Assembly: GCA_024236015.1 (NCBI GenBank)
Contig: JACKLK010000001.1
Location: 992,001 to 1,056,000 of the forward strand
Source of the DNA: Rhodoferax sp.
GTDB lineage: Bacteria > Pseudomonadota > Gammaproteobacteria > Burkholderiales > Burkholderiaceae_C
Length of the DNA: 64,000 nucleotides
Direction of reading: 5' to 3'
Of the stretch, positions 42,862-52,428 are shown one piece after another. The notes under the pieces were generated by a model. The model saw nothing but the letters and a program-made list of their open reading frames with translations. It ran no database searches and was not told the origin of the DNA. Made by a program: the position numbers and the translations under genes. How positions within the stretch are numbered: the first letter of the stretch is position 1; each line of letters begins with the position of its first letter.

Positions 42862-44696
42862 CAAAAGGCCTCTTCCGGCATGTCCGCGCAGGTCGTGTCC
42901 CGCTGCCGTACCGGTGCCAGCCAGGCATCGATCTTGCCGAGTTCATAGTGGTAGAAATAACGCATGCAAGCCATGGTACCGGCTGTCGCCGGGTCCGGGT
43001 CCGCCGGCGCGGCGCGGGACAACGCGGCCGTGGCGACGTCGAGCCAGATCCAGGCCAGCACACCATGGCCGAAGGCCTGCATGTAGGGCACGGCATTGGC
43101 CAGCGCCCGGCCGGGATCGCCGTCGGACCAGGCCGCACGGGTCGCCTCGGTGATGTTGCTCCATGCCGACTGCAGCGCCGCCGCGGGGCCTGACAACGCC
43201 GCATGGGCGCTGGCCCGCGCGACGGTGGCGGCGATGCGCGCCGCCAGCAACTCCATGGCGCGCCCGCCCTCCATGCGCACCTTGCGCCCGAGCAGGTCCA
43301 GGCCATGGATGCCGTGCGTACCCTCGTGGATCATGTTCAGGCGGTTGTCGCGCCAGTATTGCTCGACCGGGAAGTCGCGCGTATACCCGTAGCCGCCGTG
43401 GATCTGGATCGCCAGCGAGTTGGCCTCCAGGCACCATTCGCTGGGCCAGCTCTTGGCGATCGGCGTGAGCACCTCCAGCAGCAGCCGCGCATCCGCGGCC
43501 GCCTGCGCTTCGCCGGTATGGTCCTCGTCCACCAGGCGCGCGCAATACAGTTCCAGCGCCAGCGCCCCTTCGCAATAGGATTTCTGGGCCAGCAACATGC
43601 GCTTGACGTCGGCGTGTTCGATGATGCGCACCGGCGCGCTGGCGGCGTCCTTGCCGCCGACCCCCACGGGCCGCCCCTGCGGCCGGTTGCGCGCATAGTC
43701 GAGCGAGGCGTAATAACCGGCCAGGCCCAGCATCACGGCCGCGGTGCCGACACCGATGCGTGCCTCGTTCATCATGTGGAACATGCAGCGCAGTCCCTCG
43801 TGCGGCTTGCCGACCAGGTAGCCGATGGCTCCGGCGCGGCCGTCCACCGGATATTTGCCTTCGCCGAAGTTGAGCAGCGTGTTCGTGGTCCCGCGCCATC
43901 CCAGCTTGTGGTTCAGCCCGGCCAGCGCCACGTCGTTACGCACGCCGGTCAGCTGCCCCTCGGTGTCGACCAGCTTCTTGGGCACGATGAACAGCGAGAT
44001 GCCGCGCGTGCCGGGGATCAGCTTGCCGTCCGGCCCCGGGATCTTGGCCAGCACCAGGTGCACGATGTTCTCGGTCAGTTCGTGGTCTCCCGAGGAGATC
44101 CACATCTTGTTGCCGCGCAGGCGGTAACGCGGACCGAGCGGGTCGTCCTGCGCGCCTTCGCCATCGGGCTCGGCGCGGGTCGTGATGTCGGACAGGCTCG
44201 AGCCGGCCTGGGGCTCGCTCAGGCACATGGTGCCGGCCCAGCGGCCGGAGAACTCGTTGGCGGCGAACACCTTCTTCTGGTTCTCGGTGCCGTGCACCAG
44301 CAGCAGGTTGGCGTTGCCCACGGTCAGCAGGTTGCTGCCGATGCTGACCGAGGCCAGCGCGAAGAAGGCATTGGCGCTGGCATTGACGGTATAGGGCAGC
44401 TGCATGCCGCCGACGTCGTAGTCCTGCGCCGCGCCCAGCATGCCGGACGCGACGTAGGCCCGGTGCGCGTCGTGGGTGGCCTGCGGCAACACCACGGTGT
44501 CACCGTCGACATACGGCTCCTGCGTGTCGACGAGGCGATTGAATGGCGCATATCTTTCGCGCGCGATCCGTTCGCAGGTGTCGAGCACCGCATCGAAGGT
44601 CTCGCGCGAATGGTCGCCGAATCGCGGCCGCTGGCACAAGGCCTCGGTATCGAGCCACTCGTAGAGCAGGAACTGCAGGGTCTGGCGCAGCTTCAC
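42861..44696 (-). CDS. Acyl-CoA dehydrogenase, DmdC-like
   Basis: 611 residues, the long acyl-CoA dehydrogenase form with an extra C-terminal helical domain seen in methylthiopropionyl-CoA dehydrogenases (DmdC) and some fatty acyl enzymes. FAD/substrate motifs are MCLSEPQAGSSLSDITTRA, NKMWISSGDHE, EWCLEANSLAIQIHGGYGYTRDFPVEQYWRDNR, and the catalytic-Glu region IHEGTHGIHGLDLLGRK. The start is a GTG at 44696 with a weak ribosome site. The substrate may be a general medium or branched acyl-CoA. The ligase at 54947-56575 has a DmdB-like annotation profile too. Confidence 0.88.
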   Translation of the reverse strand: MKLRQTLQFLLYEWLDTEALCQRPRFGDHSRETFDAVLDTCERIARERYAPFNRLVDTQEPYVDGDTVVLPQATHDAHRAYVASGMLGAAQDYDVGGMQLPYTVNASANAFFALASVSIGSNLLTVGNANLLLVHGTENQKKVFAANEFSGRWAGTMCLSEPQAGSSLSDITTRAEPDGEGAQDDPLGPRYRLRGNKMWISSGDHELTENIVHLVLAKIPGPDGKLIPGTRGISLFIVPKKLVDTEGQLTGVRNDVALAGLNHKLGWRGTTNTLLNFGEGKYPVDGRAGAIGYLVGKPHEGLRCMFHMMNEARIGVGTAAVMLGLAGYYASLDYARNRPQGRPVGVGGKDAASAPVRIIEHADVKRMLLAQKSYCEGALALELYCARLVDEDHTGEAQAAADARLLLEVLTPIAKSWPSEWCLEANSLAIQIHGGYGYTRDFPVEQYWRDNRLNMIHEGTHGIHGLDLLGRKVRMEGGRAMELLAARIAATVARASAHAALSGPAAALQSAWSNITEATRAAWSDGDPGRALANAVPYMQAFGHGVLAWIWLDVATAALSRAAPADPDPATAGTMACMRYFYHYELGKIDAWLAPVRQRDTTCADMPEEAF

Positions 44697-44724
44697 GGCG
44701 ATGACGGGCGGATCGGGCCGCGGC

Positions 44725-45900
44725 TCACAGGACTTCGAACACGCCGGCGGCGCCCATGCCGCCGCCGATGCACATGGTCACGACCACGCGCCTGGCACCG
44801 CGGCGCTTGCCTTCGATCAGCGCATGGCCGGTCAGGCGCTGGCCGCTGACGCCATACGGATGGCCGACCGCGATCGCGCCGCCGTTGACGTTGAGACGGT
44901 CAGCCGGAATGCCCAGCTTGTCGCGGCAATACAGCACCTGGACCGCAAAGGCCTCGTTCAACTCCCACAGGTCGATGTCGCCCACCGACAGGCCCAGGCG
45001 CGCCAGCACCTTGGGCACCGCGAACACCGGGCCGATGCCCATCTCGTCGGGCTCGCACCCGGCCACGGCAAACCCGAGGAAACGACCGAGCGGCTGCAGG
45101 CCCTTCTTCTCGGCCAGCGACTCGTTCATGACGACGCAGGCGCCGGCGCCATCCGAGAACTGGCTGGCGTTGCCGGCCGCGATCAGGCCGCCGGGGATGG
45201 CCGGCTTGATGCCGCTGATGCCTTCCTTGGTCGTGCCTTCGCGGATGCCTTCGTCGCGGCTGACCGTGACCTGTTTCGTCATCAGGCCCATGACCTTGTC
45301 GGCCACACCGGCGGTGACGGTGATGGGTGCGATCTCGGCCTCGAACTTGCCGGCGGCCTGTGCGGCCGCGGCCTTTTGCTGGCTGGCGGCACCGTATTCG
45401 TCCATCGCGTCGCGGCCGATGCCGTAGCGCTTGGCGACCTGTTCGGCGGTCTGCAGCATGTTCCAGTAGATCTCGGGCTTGTTCTTGGCCAGCCAGGGAT
45501 CGGCCAGCATGTGGGTGTTCATCTCCTGTTGCACGCAGGAGATGCTCTCGACACCGCCGGCCACGTAGACATCGCCTTCGCCGGCGATGACCCGCTGCGC
45601 CGCCAGTGCGATGGTCTGCAGGCCGGACGAGCAGAACCGGTTCACCGTCATGCCCGAGACGGTGATCGGGCATCCGGCACGCAGTGCGATCTGGCGCGCG
45701 ATGTTGGCGCCGGTCGCGCCTTCCGGATTGGCACACCCCATGATCACGTCCTCGACTTCGCCGGCCTCGATGCCGGCGCGCTCGATCGCGTGTTGCACCG
45801 CATGGCCGCCCAGCGTGGCGCCGTGCGTCATGTTGAAGGACCCTTTCCAGCTCTTGCCCAGCGGCGTGCGGGCGGTGGAAACAATGACGGCGTTGCTCAT
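44725..45900 (-). CDS. Thiolase (acetyl-CoA C-acyltransferase)
   Basis: 391 residues. Nucleophile Cys in NRFCSSGLQ, NEAFAVQ, GHPYGVSG with the catalytic His, and the second Cys in MCIGGGMG complete a type-I thiolase. It ends the beta-oxidation spiral by cleaving 3-ketoacyl-CoA. The ATG at 45900 follows AGGAG; an upstream extension overlaps the M20 gene. It is 28 bases upstream of the acyl-CoA dehydrogenase gene. Confidence 0.94.
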   Translation of the reverse strand: MSNAVIVSTARTPLGKSWKGSFNMTHGATLGGHAVQHAIERAGIEAGEVEDVIMGCANPEGATGANIARQIALRAGCPITVSGMTVNRFCSSGLQTIALAAQRVIAGEGDVYVAGGVESISCVQQEMNTHMLADPWLAKNKPEIYWNMLQTAEQVAKRYGIGRDAMDEYGAASQQKAAAAQAAGKFEAEIAPITVTAGVADKVMGLMTKQVTVSRDEGIREGTTKEGISGIKPAIPGGLIAAGNASQFSDGAGACVVMNESLAEKKGLQPLGRFLGFAVAGCEPDEMGIGPVFAVPKVLARLGLSVGDIDLWELNEAFAVQVLYCRDKLGIPADRLNVNGGAIAVGHPYGVSGQRLTGHALIEGKRRGARRVVVTMCIGGGMGAAGVFEVL

Positions 45901-45925
45901 GTTGAACTCCTGGTTGCAATAAGTG

Positions 45926-47413
45926 TCAGGATGCCTGCGCACCCATGGTCAAAAGGCGGTGGTAGAAGCGGATCAGTTCGGCCAGGTTGTCAACCGAGAT
46001 CCGCTCGTTCGTGCCGTGGAAGCGTGCAAGATCCTCGGGTTTCGCGCGCACCGGCGAAAAGCGGAACACATGGTCGCTGATACCCAGGAAGTGGCGCGAA
46101 TCGGTGCCGCCGATCATCAGGCCCGGCGCCACGATGGTGCCGGGAAACACCTCGCGTACCGTGCGGTTGATCAGTTGGTAGGGCTCCGACGTGGCGGGCG
46201 ACACCGGCGACGCCTCCGACGCACCGGGCAACGCCATGATCTCGAAACGGGAATGGCCGAACGACCGGGTCACCTGGCCCCGCAGCCGCTCGATGACGTC
46301 ATTGACGCTGTCGCCGGGCAAGGTGCGGTAGTTCACCGTGGCCTCGACCTGGCCGGGCATCACATTGTCGGCATTGCCCGCATGCACCATGGTCAGTGCG
46401 GTGGTCGTGCGCAGAAGTGCATTCGTGCTGGCACCCGCTTCGAGCTGTTGCTGGACGACGGGCCCCAGCAGCCAGAGGTTGGACATGGCGACCCGCAGCG
46501 GCCAATCCATTTCGGGAGCGACGGTATCGAGCATCTCGCCCGCGATGCCGCGGATCGCTGCCGGCATCTGTTCGTTGTCGATCGTCGTCAGGGCCGCACT
46601 CATCATCGCGATCGCGCCCGTACCGGAGGGCGGCGGCATCGACGAATGACCGGGCGTGGCCGGCAGGCGGACCACGACCGACACATAACCCTTCTCGGCA
46701 ACCCCGATCAGTGCGGCCGGTGACCGGAGTCCCGGCATGATGCCCTCGGTGATCAGCAAGCCCTCGTCCAGCACGAATTGCGGACGCACGCCGCGCTCCT
46801 TGAGCAAGGCAGCAATCTGCGCCGCACCCCGCTCGCCCGCGACTTCCTCGTCCGCGCCGAACACCAGCATGATGCTGCGCCGCGGCTGGAAACCGGAGGC
46901 CGCCAGCATCTCGATGGCCTCCATCTGCGCGATCAGGTTGCCCTTGTCGTCCCAGGCCCCGCGGCCCCAGACGAAACCGTCCTTGACCGTACCGGCGAAC
47001 GCCTGCTCGCTCCATTGCGATTCGGTTCCGGGCGACACCGGCACCACATCCTGGTGCGCCATCAGCACGATGGGTTGCAAAGCGGGATCGCTGCCCCTCC
47101 AGGTGTAGAGCAGGCTCAGTTCGTTGACCACCTCGCGCTCGAGCACGGCATGTGCCTTCGGGTACCGCGCCTGCAGCATGGCATGCAATTGCAGGAACTG
47201 GTCGGCATTCTGCGCCGCATCGGTGCGTGACGAGACCGTCCGTGCGCGCACCGCCTCGGCCAGTCGTTCGGCCGCACCCGCCTTGTCGACGGCCAGCTCC
47301 GGCACCGCCGGCACGTCGAGCTGGCGCGAGCCCTTGCGCAGCGTGTTGACGGCCAGCGCCAGCGCCAGCAGCAGCACCGCCGCCAGCACCAAGAGCAACA
47401 GGCGCCTGATCAT
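45926..47413 (-). CDS. M20-family peptidase, PM20D1-like
   Basis: 495 residues. An N-terminal membrane helix (LLLLVLAAVLLLALALAV) anchors the enzyme, most likely facing the periplasm. The binuclear zinc site is complete: MAHQDVVPV, the GRGAWDDKGN Asp, the DEEVAGE Glu pair, and GGTDSRHFL. Closest in form to the carboxypeptidase PM20D1 group, whose mammalian member hydrolyses or forms N-fatty-acyl amino acids. Here it sits between fadB-like and thiolase genes with short gaps, so acyl release for beta-oxidation is an appealing but unproven role. Confidence 0.87.
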   Translation of the reverse strand: MIRRLLLLVLAAVLLLALALAVNTLRKGSRQLDVPAVPELAVDKAGAAERLAEAVRARTVSSRTDAAQNADQFLQLHAMLQARYPKAHAVLEREVVNELSLLYTWRGSDPALQPIVLMAHQDVVPVSPGTESQWSEQAFAGTVKDGFVWGRGAWDDKGNLIAQMEAIEMLAASGFQPRRSIMLVFGADEEVAGERGAAQIAALLKERGVRPQFVLDEGLLITEGIMPGLRSPAALIGVAEKGYVSVVVRLPATPGHSSMPPPSGTGAIAMMSAALTTIDNEQMPAAIRGIAGEMLDTVAPEMDWPLRVAMSNLWLLGPVVQQQLEAGASTNALLRTTTALTMVHAGNADNVMPGQVEATVNYRTLPGDSVNDVIERLRGQVTRSFGHSRFEIMALPGASEASPVSPATSEPYQLINRTVREVFPGTIVAPGLMIGGTDSRHFLGISDHVFRFSPVRAKPEDLARFHGTNERISVDNLAELIRFYHRLLTMGAQAS

Positions 47414-47450
47414 CGCGTCACCCCGACCGCCGTCATGTCGCGCCCGGATC

Positions 47451-49550
47451 TCAGCTGAAGGTCTTGCCCGCAGCCACCAGGCGCTGGATCAGCGGCGCCG
47501 GCGTCCAGAACTGCGCATCGTCCATCGGGTTGCGCGCGAACCGCTGCATCGCCTGCATCACGTTGAACAGGCCGAACTCCGATGCATAGTGCATCGGGCC
47601 GCCACGGTAGATCGGGAAACCGTAGCCGGTGATGTAGACCATGTCGATGTCGCTGGCCTTGGACGCGATGCCGTCCTCGAGGATGTGTGCACCCTCGTTG
47701 ACCAGCGAGAACACCAGGCGCTGCACGATCTCCTCGTCGGAGATCTTGCGCGGCGTGATGCCCTGCTCCGCGCGATGGTCCTCGATCATCTTGACCACCA
47801 GGTCGGACGGGATCGCGTCGCGCTTGCCGGGCTTGTAGTCGTACCAGCCGGCGCCGGTCTTCTGGCCGAAGCGCCCGAGTTCGCACAATTTGTCGGCGGT
47901 CTTGCTGTATTGCATGTCGGCGCGTTCGACGGCACGGCGCTTGCGGATCGCCCAGCCGATGTCGTTGCCGGCCAGGTCGCCCATGCGGAACGGCCCCATC
48001 GCAAATCCGAATTTCTCGACCGCCTTGTCGACCTGCGCCGGCGTGCAGCCCTCGTCGAGCAGGAAACCGGCCTGGCGGCTGTATTGCTCGATCATGCGGT
48101 TGCCGATGAAGCCGTCGCAGACACCGGAGACCACGGTGGTCTTGCGGATCTTCTTGCCCAGCGCCATCACGGTGGCCAGCACGTCCTTGCCGGTCTTCTC
48201 GCCGCGCACGACCTCGAGCAGGCGCATCACGTTGGCCGGGCTGAAGAAGTGGGTGCCGATGACGTCCTGCGGCCGGCGGGTGAAGGACGCGATCTTGTTC
48301 ATGTCCAGCGTCGAGGTGTTGCTGGCCAGGATGGCGCCGGGTTTCATCACCTCGTCGAGTTTCCTGAACACGGTCTCCTTGACGCCCATGTCCTCGAACA
48401 CCGCTTCGATCACCATGTCGGCGTCCTTGAGGTCGTTGTAGTCGAGCGTGGTCGACAACAAGGCCATGCGCTGCTCGTATTTGTCCTGCTTGAGCTTGCC
48501 GCGCGCGACCTGCGACTCGTAGTTCTTGCGGATGGTCGCGATGCCGCGGTCCAGCGCCTCCTGCTTCATCTCGAGCATCTTGACCGGGATGCCGGCATTG
48601 AGAAAGTTCATCGTGATGCCGCCGCCCATGGTGCCGGCCCCGATGACGGCCAGCGACTTCACGTCACGTTTCGGGGTGTCGGCCGGCACGTCGGCGATCT
48701 TGGAGGTGGCGCGTTCGGCCACGAACAGATGCCGCAGCGCCTTGCACTCGGGCGTGAACATCAGGTTGGTGAAGATCTCGCGTTCGATCGCCAGGCCCTG
48801 GTCGATCCTGTTCTTCGTGGCCGCCTCGATGGCATCGACACACTTGAGTGGCGCCGGATAGTTCTTCGACATGCCGCCGACCATGTTGCGCGCAAACTGG
48901 AAATACGCATCGCCCAGCGGATGCTTGCACGGCAGGTCGCGCACCAGCGGCAGCGGACGCGTGTCGGCCACCGAGCGGGCCAGTTCCAGCGCCTCGTCGA
49001 GCAGCGACTCGTTGGAGGCGGCCATCTTGTCGAACAGTTTCTGCCCCGGCAGGCTGGCCAGCAACTCGCTGGCCTGCGGCTCGCCACTGACGATCATGTT
49101 CAGTGCCACCTCGACACCGAGCACGCGCGGCAGGCGCTGCGTACCGCCGGCGCCCGGAATCAGGCCCAGCTTGACCTCGGGCAGGGCCACCTTGCAACCG
49201 GGGGCGGCGATGCGGTAATGGCATCCCAGCGCCAGTTCCAGTCCACCGCCCATGACCACCGAATGCATGGCCGCGACGACCGGCTTGGTGGCATGCTCCA
49301 GCGCCTTGATGACACTGAGCAGATTGGGTTCCTGGATCGCCTTGGGCGAGCCGAACTCCTTGATGTCGGCTCCGCCCGAGAAAGCCTTGCCCGCACCGGT
49401 GATGACGACGGCCTTGACCCTGGCATTGGCCAGCGCACGCTCGAGGCCCTTGACCAGGGCGCGGCGGGTGTTGAACCCCAGGCCGTTGACCGGCGGATTG
49501 TCCAGGGTGATGACGGCCACGTTGCGGTGGAGTTTGTATTGTGCTGTCAT
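47451..49550 (-). CDS. FadB/FadJ-like bifunctional enoyl-CoA hydratase/3-hydroxyacyl-CoA dehydrogenase
   Basis: 699 residues. The N-terminal crotonase domain has SGGADIKEF, GGGLELALGCHYRIA and LPEVKLGLIPGAGGTQRLPR, with both glutamates in place. The NAD domain has IGAGTMGGGI and the catalytic His in GTHFFSPANVMRLLEVV, then the duplicated C-terminal domain. It carries out the two middle steps of beta-oxidation. AAGGAA lies before the ATG at 49550. A perfect 14-base palindrome sits 38-51 bases upstream. First gene of the long minus-strand series. Confidence 0.94.
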   Translation of the reverse strand: MTAQYKLHRNVAVITLDNPPVNGLGFNTRRALVKGLERALANARVKAVVITGAGKAFSGGADIKEFGSPKAIQEPNLLSVIKALEHATKPVVAAMHSVVMGGGLELALGCHYRIAAPGCKVALPEVKLGLIPGAGGTQRLPRVLGVEVALNMIVSGEPQASELLASLPGQKLFDKMAASNESLLDEALELARSVADTRPLPLVRDLPCKHPLGDAYFQFARNMVGGMSKNYPAPLKCVDAIEAATKNRIDQGLAIEREIFTNLMFTPECKALRHLFVAERATSKIADVPADTPKRDVKSLAVIGAGTMGGGITMNFLNAGIPVKMLEMKQEALDRGIATIRKNYESQVARGKLKQDKYEQRMALLSTTLDYNDLKDADMVIEAVFEDMGVKETVFRKLDEVMKPGAILASNTSTLDMNKIASFTRRPQDVIGTHFFSPANVMRLLEVVRGEKTGKDVLATVMALGKKIRKTTVVSGVCDGFIGNRMIEQYSRQAGFLLDEGCTPAQVDKAVEKFGFAMGPFRMGDLAGNDIGWAIRKRRAVERADMQYSKTADKLCELGRFGQKTGAGWYDYKPGKRDAIPSDLVVKMIEDHRAEQGITPRKISDEEIVQRLVFSLVNEGAHILEDGIASKASDIDMVYITGYGFPIYRGGPMHYASEFGLFNVMQAMQRFARNPMDDAQFWTPAPLIQRLVAAGKTFS

Positions 49551-49587
49551 GGGTGTTCCTTGCGAGAAGTGGGTGCCCGAGAAAAAT

Positions 49588-49601
49588 AGAACGATCGTTC
49601 T
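49588..49601. promoter_or_regulatory. 14-bp perfect palindrome, probable TetR-family operator
   Basis: AGAACGATCGTTCT is its own reverse complement and is flanked by A- and T-tracts. The GAACGATCGTTC core resembles the sites of TetR-type fatty-acid regulators (FadR/PsrA class). It lies just ahead of the FadB-like gene, so acyl-CoA-responsive repression of the beta-oxidation genes is likely. No tetR gene is in the window. Confidence 0.6.
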
Positions 49602-49683
49602 TTTTGAGCCATTGTAGGTTCATGGCCCGTGCCGTGAAGCCCCCGTTGTCACGGCCGGGACAAAACGCCGCGGCGCGTATCCG

Positions 49684-50382
49684 CTAGACCTCGAGCCACT
49701 CCTGGCGCGTGGCGGCGTCCTCGCGCAAGCGCGCCGGCGTGCCTTCGAACACGATGCTGCCGTGGCCCATGACCAGCGCACGGTCGGAGATGGCCATCGC
49801 GATGGTCAGTTTCTGCTCGATCAGCAATACCGACACGCCGCGGCCCTTGAGGTTCTGCAGGTATTCGCCGACCAGTTCGACGATCTTGGGCGCCAGTCCT
49901 TCGGTCGGCTCGTCGATGATGACCAGGTCGGGGTCGCCCATCAGCGTGCGGCACAAGGTCAGCATCTGCTGCTCGCCGCCCGACAACACGCCCGCCTCCG
50001 TGTGTTGCCGCTCCTTGAGGCGCGGGAACATGCGGTACATGTCGTCGAAGCTCCAGCGGCTGCCCTTGCCGCTGCCCTTGCGCCCGAGCAGCAGGTTCTG
50101 CTCCACGGTCAGGCGGGGAAAGATGTCGCGGTTCTCCGGCACGTAACCGATACCCCGATGGGCGATCTCGAACGGCTGTCGGCCCAGGATGGCTTCGCCG
50201 CGCCACTGGACCGACCCGGTGCATTCGACCATGCCCATGATGGCCTTGGCCGTGGTGCTGCGCCCCGAGCCGTTGCGCCCGAGCAAGGCGACGATCTCGC
50301 CCTGCTCGACCGCCAGGTCGACCCCGTGCAACACATGGCTTTTTCCATAGAAGGCGTTGAGGCCCTTGACGTCGAGCAGCAT
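49684..50382 (-). CDS. livF: Branched-chain/short-chain amide-type ABC transporter ATPase, LivF
   Basis: 232 residues. ABC signature LSGGEQQM, Walker B LVIIDEPTEGLAP, Q-loop region IGYVPENRDIFPRL. The Walker A reads GRNGSGRST, with Arg (CGC) replacing the invariant Lys. Otherwise intact, it is the second ATPase of a Liv-type importer. The ATG at 50382 is separated from the livG stop by one base. No long leader upstream is conserved. I believe related LivF proteins of betaproteobacteria share the Arg. Confidence 0.92.
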   Translation of the reverse strand: MLLDVKGLNAFYGKSHVLHGVDLAVEQGEIVALLGRNGSGRSTTAKAIMGMVECTGSVQWRGEAILGRQPFEIAHRGIGYVPENRDIFPRLTVEQNLLLGRKGSGKGSRWSFDDMYRMFPRLKERQHTEAGVLSGGEQQMLTLCRTLMGDPDLVIIDEPTEGLAPKIVELVGEYLQNLKGRGVSVLLIEQKLTIAMAISDRALVMGHGSIVFEGTPARLREDAATRQEWLEV

Positions 50383-50383
50383 G

Positions 50384-51154
50384 TCACGGCCCTCCCACTT
50401 GTGCGTCGGCCACCGACGAGCCCAGGTAGGCTTCCTGCACGCGTGCATTGGCGCGCACGGCTTCGGGCGTGTCGAAGGCCAGCACCTCGCCATACACGAC
50501 GACGGCGATCTTGTCGGCCAGCCCGAACACCACACCCATGTCGTGCTCGACCGTCAGCAAGGTCTTGCCCACGGTGACCTCCTTGATGAGTTCGGTGAAG
50601 CGGGCGGTCTCGCTGTGGCTCATGCCGGCCGTCGGTTCGTCGAGCAGGATCACGTCGGCACCGCCGCCGATGGTGATGCCGATCTCGAGCGCCCGTTGTT
50701 CGGCGTAGGTCAGGTTCATCGCCAGGGTCTCGCGCTTGGCGCCCAGGTGGATCATGCGCATCAATTGCTCGGCCCGCTCATTGGCGTCGTGCAGCTTCGA
50801 CAGGAAGCGCCAGAAGCTGTACTTGTAGCCCAGGCTCCACAACACGCTGCAGCGCAGGTTCTCGAACACGCTGAGCTTGGGGAAGATGTTGGTGATCTGG
50901 AAGCTGCGCGACAGCCCCATCCGGTTGATCTCGTACGGCTTGAGGCCGTCGATGCGCTGGCCGTTGAGCCGCACCTCGCCGCTGCTCGGACGCAGCCGCC
51001 CGCTGATCAGGTTGAACAGGGTCGACTTGCCGGCGCCATTGGGGCCGATCACGCCGATGCGCTCGCCCTTGTGCACCACCAGGTCGACGCCGCGGATGAT
51101 CTCGGTGCGGCCGAAACTCTTTCGCAGGTCCTTGAGTTCGAGTGCGCCCGTCAT
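50384..51154 (-). CDS. livG: Branched-chain amino-acid-type ABC transporter ATPase, LivG
   Basis: 256 residues. Walker A GPNGAGKST is normal, Walker B VILLDEPTAGMS, and LivG-specific YEINRMGLSRSFQITNIFP is present. The usual ABC signature is degenerate, as NLTYAEQRALEIG. It pairs with LivF to power the LivHM pore. Its ATG overlaps the livM stop (ATGA). Confidence 0.93.
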   Translation of the reverse strand: MTGALELKDLRKSFGRTEIIRGVDLVVHKGERIGVIGPNGAGKSTLFNLISGRLRPSSGEVRLNGQRIDGLKPYEINRMGLSRSFQITNIFPKLSVFENLRCSVLWSLGYKYSFWRFLSKLHDANERAEQLMRMIHLGAKRETLAMNLTYAEQRALEIGITIGGGADVILLDEPTAGMSHSETARFTELIKEVTVGKTLLTVEHDMGVVFGLADKIAVVVYGEVLAFDTPEAVRANARVQEAYLGSSVADAQVGGP

Positions 51155-52425
51155 GCCGCCTCCCGCCGCCGGATGTCGGCTTCGATTGCCGCCTGGATCA
51201 GCCCCCAGCGACGGACGAAGCCTCGCCGGACCCATTCGAACAGGCCGCCGCCGACGGCCAGCACCACGGCGGCGCCCACCCAGTGCAGCATCTTCTCGAC
51301 ATCCAGTTCCATGCCCAGGTAGGCGAACACCGGCCCTTCGGACTGGTTGAGCTGCAGGTGGTAGACCATCTCGACCAGCGAGGTGCCGCCGGCGAGCATC
51401 ACGATGCCGGTGAGCGCCAGTCCCAGGTAGGGCAGCGCCAGCTCGCGCAGCCGGCCGAACATCGCGACGCGCACGTTCATCATGATCAGGCTGGCAATGC
51501 CGCCGGGCGCGAACATCACCATCAGCAGGAAGATCAGGCCCAGGTACAGCAACCAGGCCTGGGTGAACTCGCTGAACAACACCAGCGCCAGCACCATCAG
51601 GATGGCGCCCAGGATGGGGCCGAAGAAGAACGTGGCCCCGCCCAGGAAGGTGAACAGCAGGTACCCGCCCGAGCGCGCCGCGCCCACGACTTCGGCGGTG
51701 ACGATCTCGAAGTTCAGCGCCGCCAGACCGCCCGAGATGCCGGCGAAGAAACCGGCGATGATGAACGCCAGATACCGCACCCGCTGCGTGTCGTAGCCGA
51801 CGAATTCGACCCGCTCCGGGTTGTCGCGTACCGCATTGAGCATGCGCCCCAGCGGCGTGCCGGTGAACGCGTACATCAGTGCGACGCAGACGAAGGTATA
51901 GATCGCGATCAGGTAGTAGACCTGGACCTGGGGCCCGAAGGTGATGCCCCACCAGCCGTCGCGCACCATGCGGTTGCCCGATACGCCGCCCTCGCCTCCG
52001 AAGAACTCGGGCACCATCAGCGACATCGCGAACACCAGTTCGCCCAGGCCCAGCGTGATCATCGCGAACGTCGTGCCCGACTTGCGCGTGGTCACGTAAC
52101 CGAACAGCACGGCGAAACCCAGGCCGGCCAGGCCGCCGGCCAGCGGCACCAGGGCCACCGGCAGCGGCAGGCCGCCCTCGGTCGCCGCATTGAGCGCATG
52201 GATGGCCATGAACGAACCCAGGCCGGTATAGACGGCATGGCCGAAGCTGAGCATGCCGCCCTGGCCGAACAACATGTTGTAGGACAGGCAGGCGATGATG
52301 CCGATGCCCATTTGGGACAACACGGTGATGCCCAGGCCGCTGTCGAACACCTGCGGCGCGAGCGCCATGACCAGCGCGAACGCGGTCCAGACGATCCAGC
52401 GCAAACGATGGTTCGGGCTTGTCAT
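51151..52425 (-). CDS. livM: ABC transporter permease, LivM
   Basis: 424 residues, with eight to ten hydrophobic helices. The family marks are YNMLFGQGGMLSFGHAVYTGLGSF and the cytoplasmic EAA-like segment around GRMLNAVRDNPERVEFVGYD. Longer than many LivM proteins, with an extra helical C-terminal part (WVGAAVVLAVGGGLFEWVRR). Starts at ATG 52425, three bases after the livH stop. Inner membrane. Confidence 0.92.
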   Translation of the reverse strand: MTSPNHRLRWIVWTAFALVMALAPQVFDSGLGITVLSQMGIGIIACLSYNMLFGQGGMLSFGHAVYTGLGSFMAIHALNAATEGGLPLPVALVPLAGGLAGLGFAVLFGYVTTRKSGTTFAMITLGLGELVFAMSLMVPEFFGGEGGVSGNRMVRDGWWGITFGPQVQVYYLIAIYTFVCVALMYAFTGTPLGRMLNAVRDNPERVEFVGYDTQRVRYLAFIIAGFFAGISGGLAALNFEIVTAEVVGAARSGGYLLFTFLGGATFFFGPILGAILMVLALVLFSEFTQAWLLYLGLIFLLMVMFAPGGIASLIMMNVRVAMFGRLRELALPYLGLALTGIVMLAGGTSLVEMVYHLQLNQSEGPVFAYLGMELDVEKMLHWVGAAVVLAVGGGLFEWVRRGFVRRWGLIQAAIEADIRRREAA

Positions 52426-52428
52426 GGC

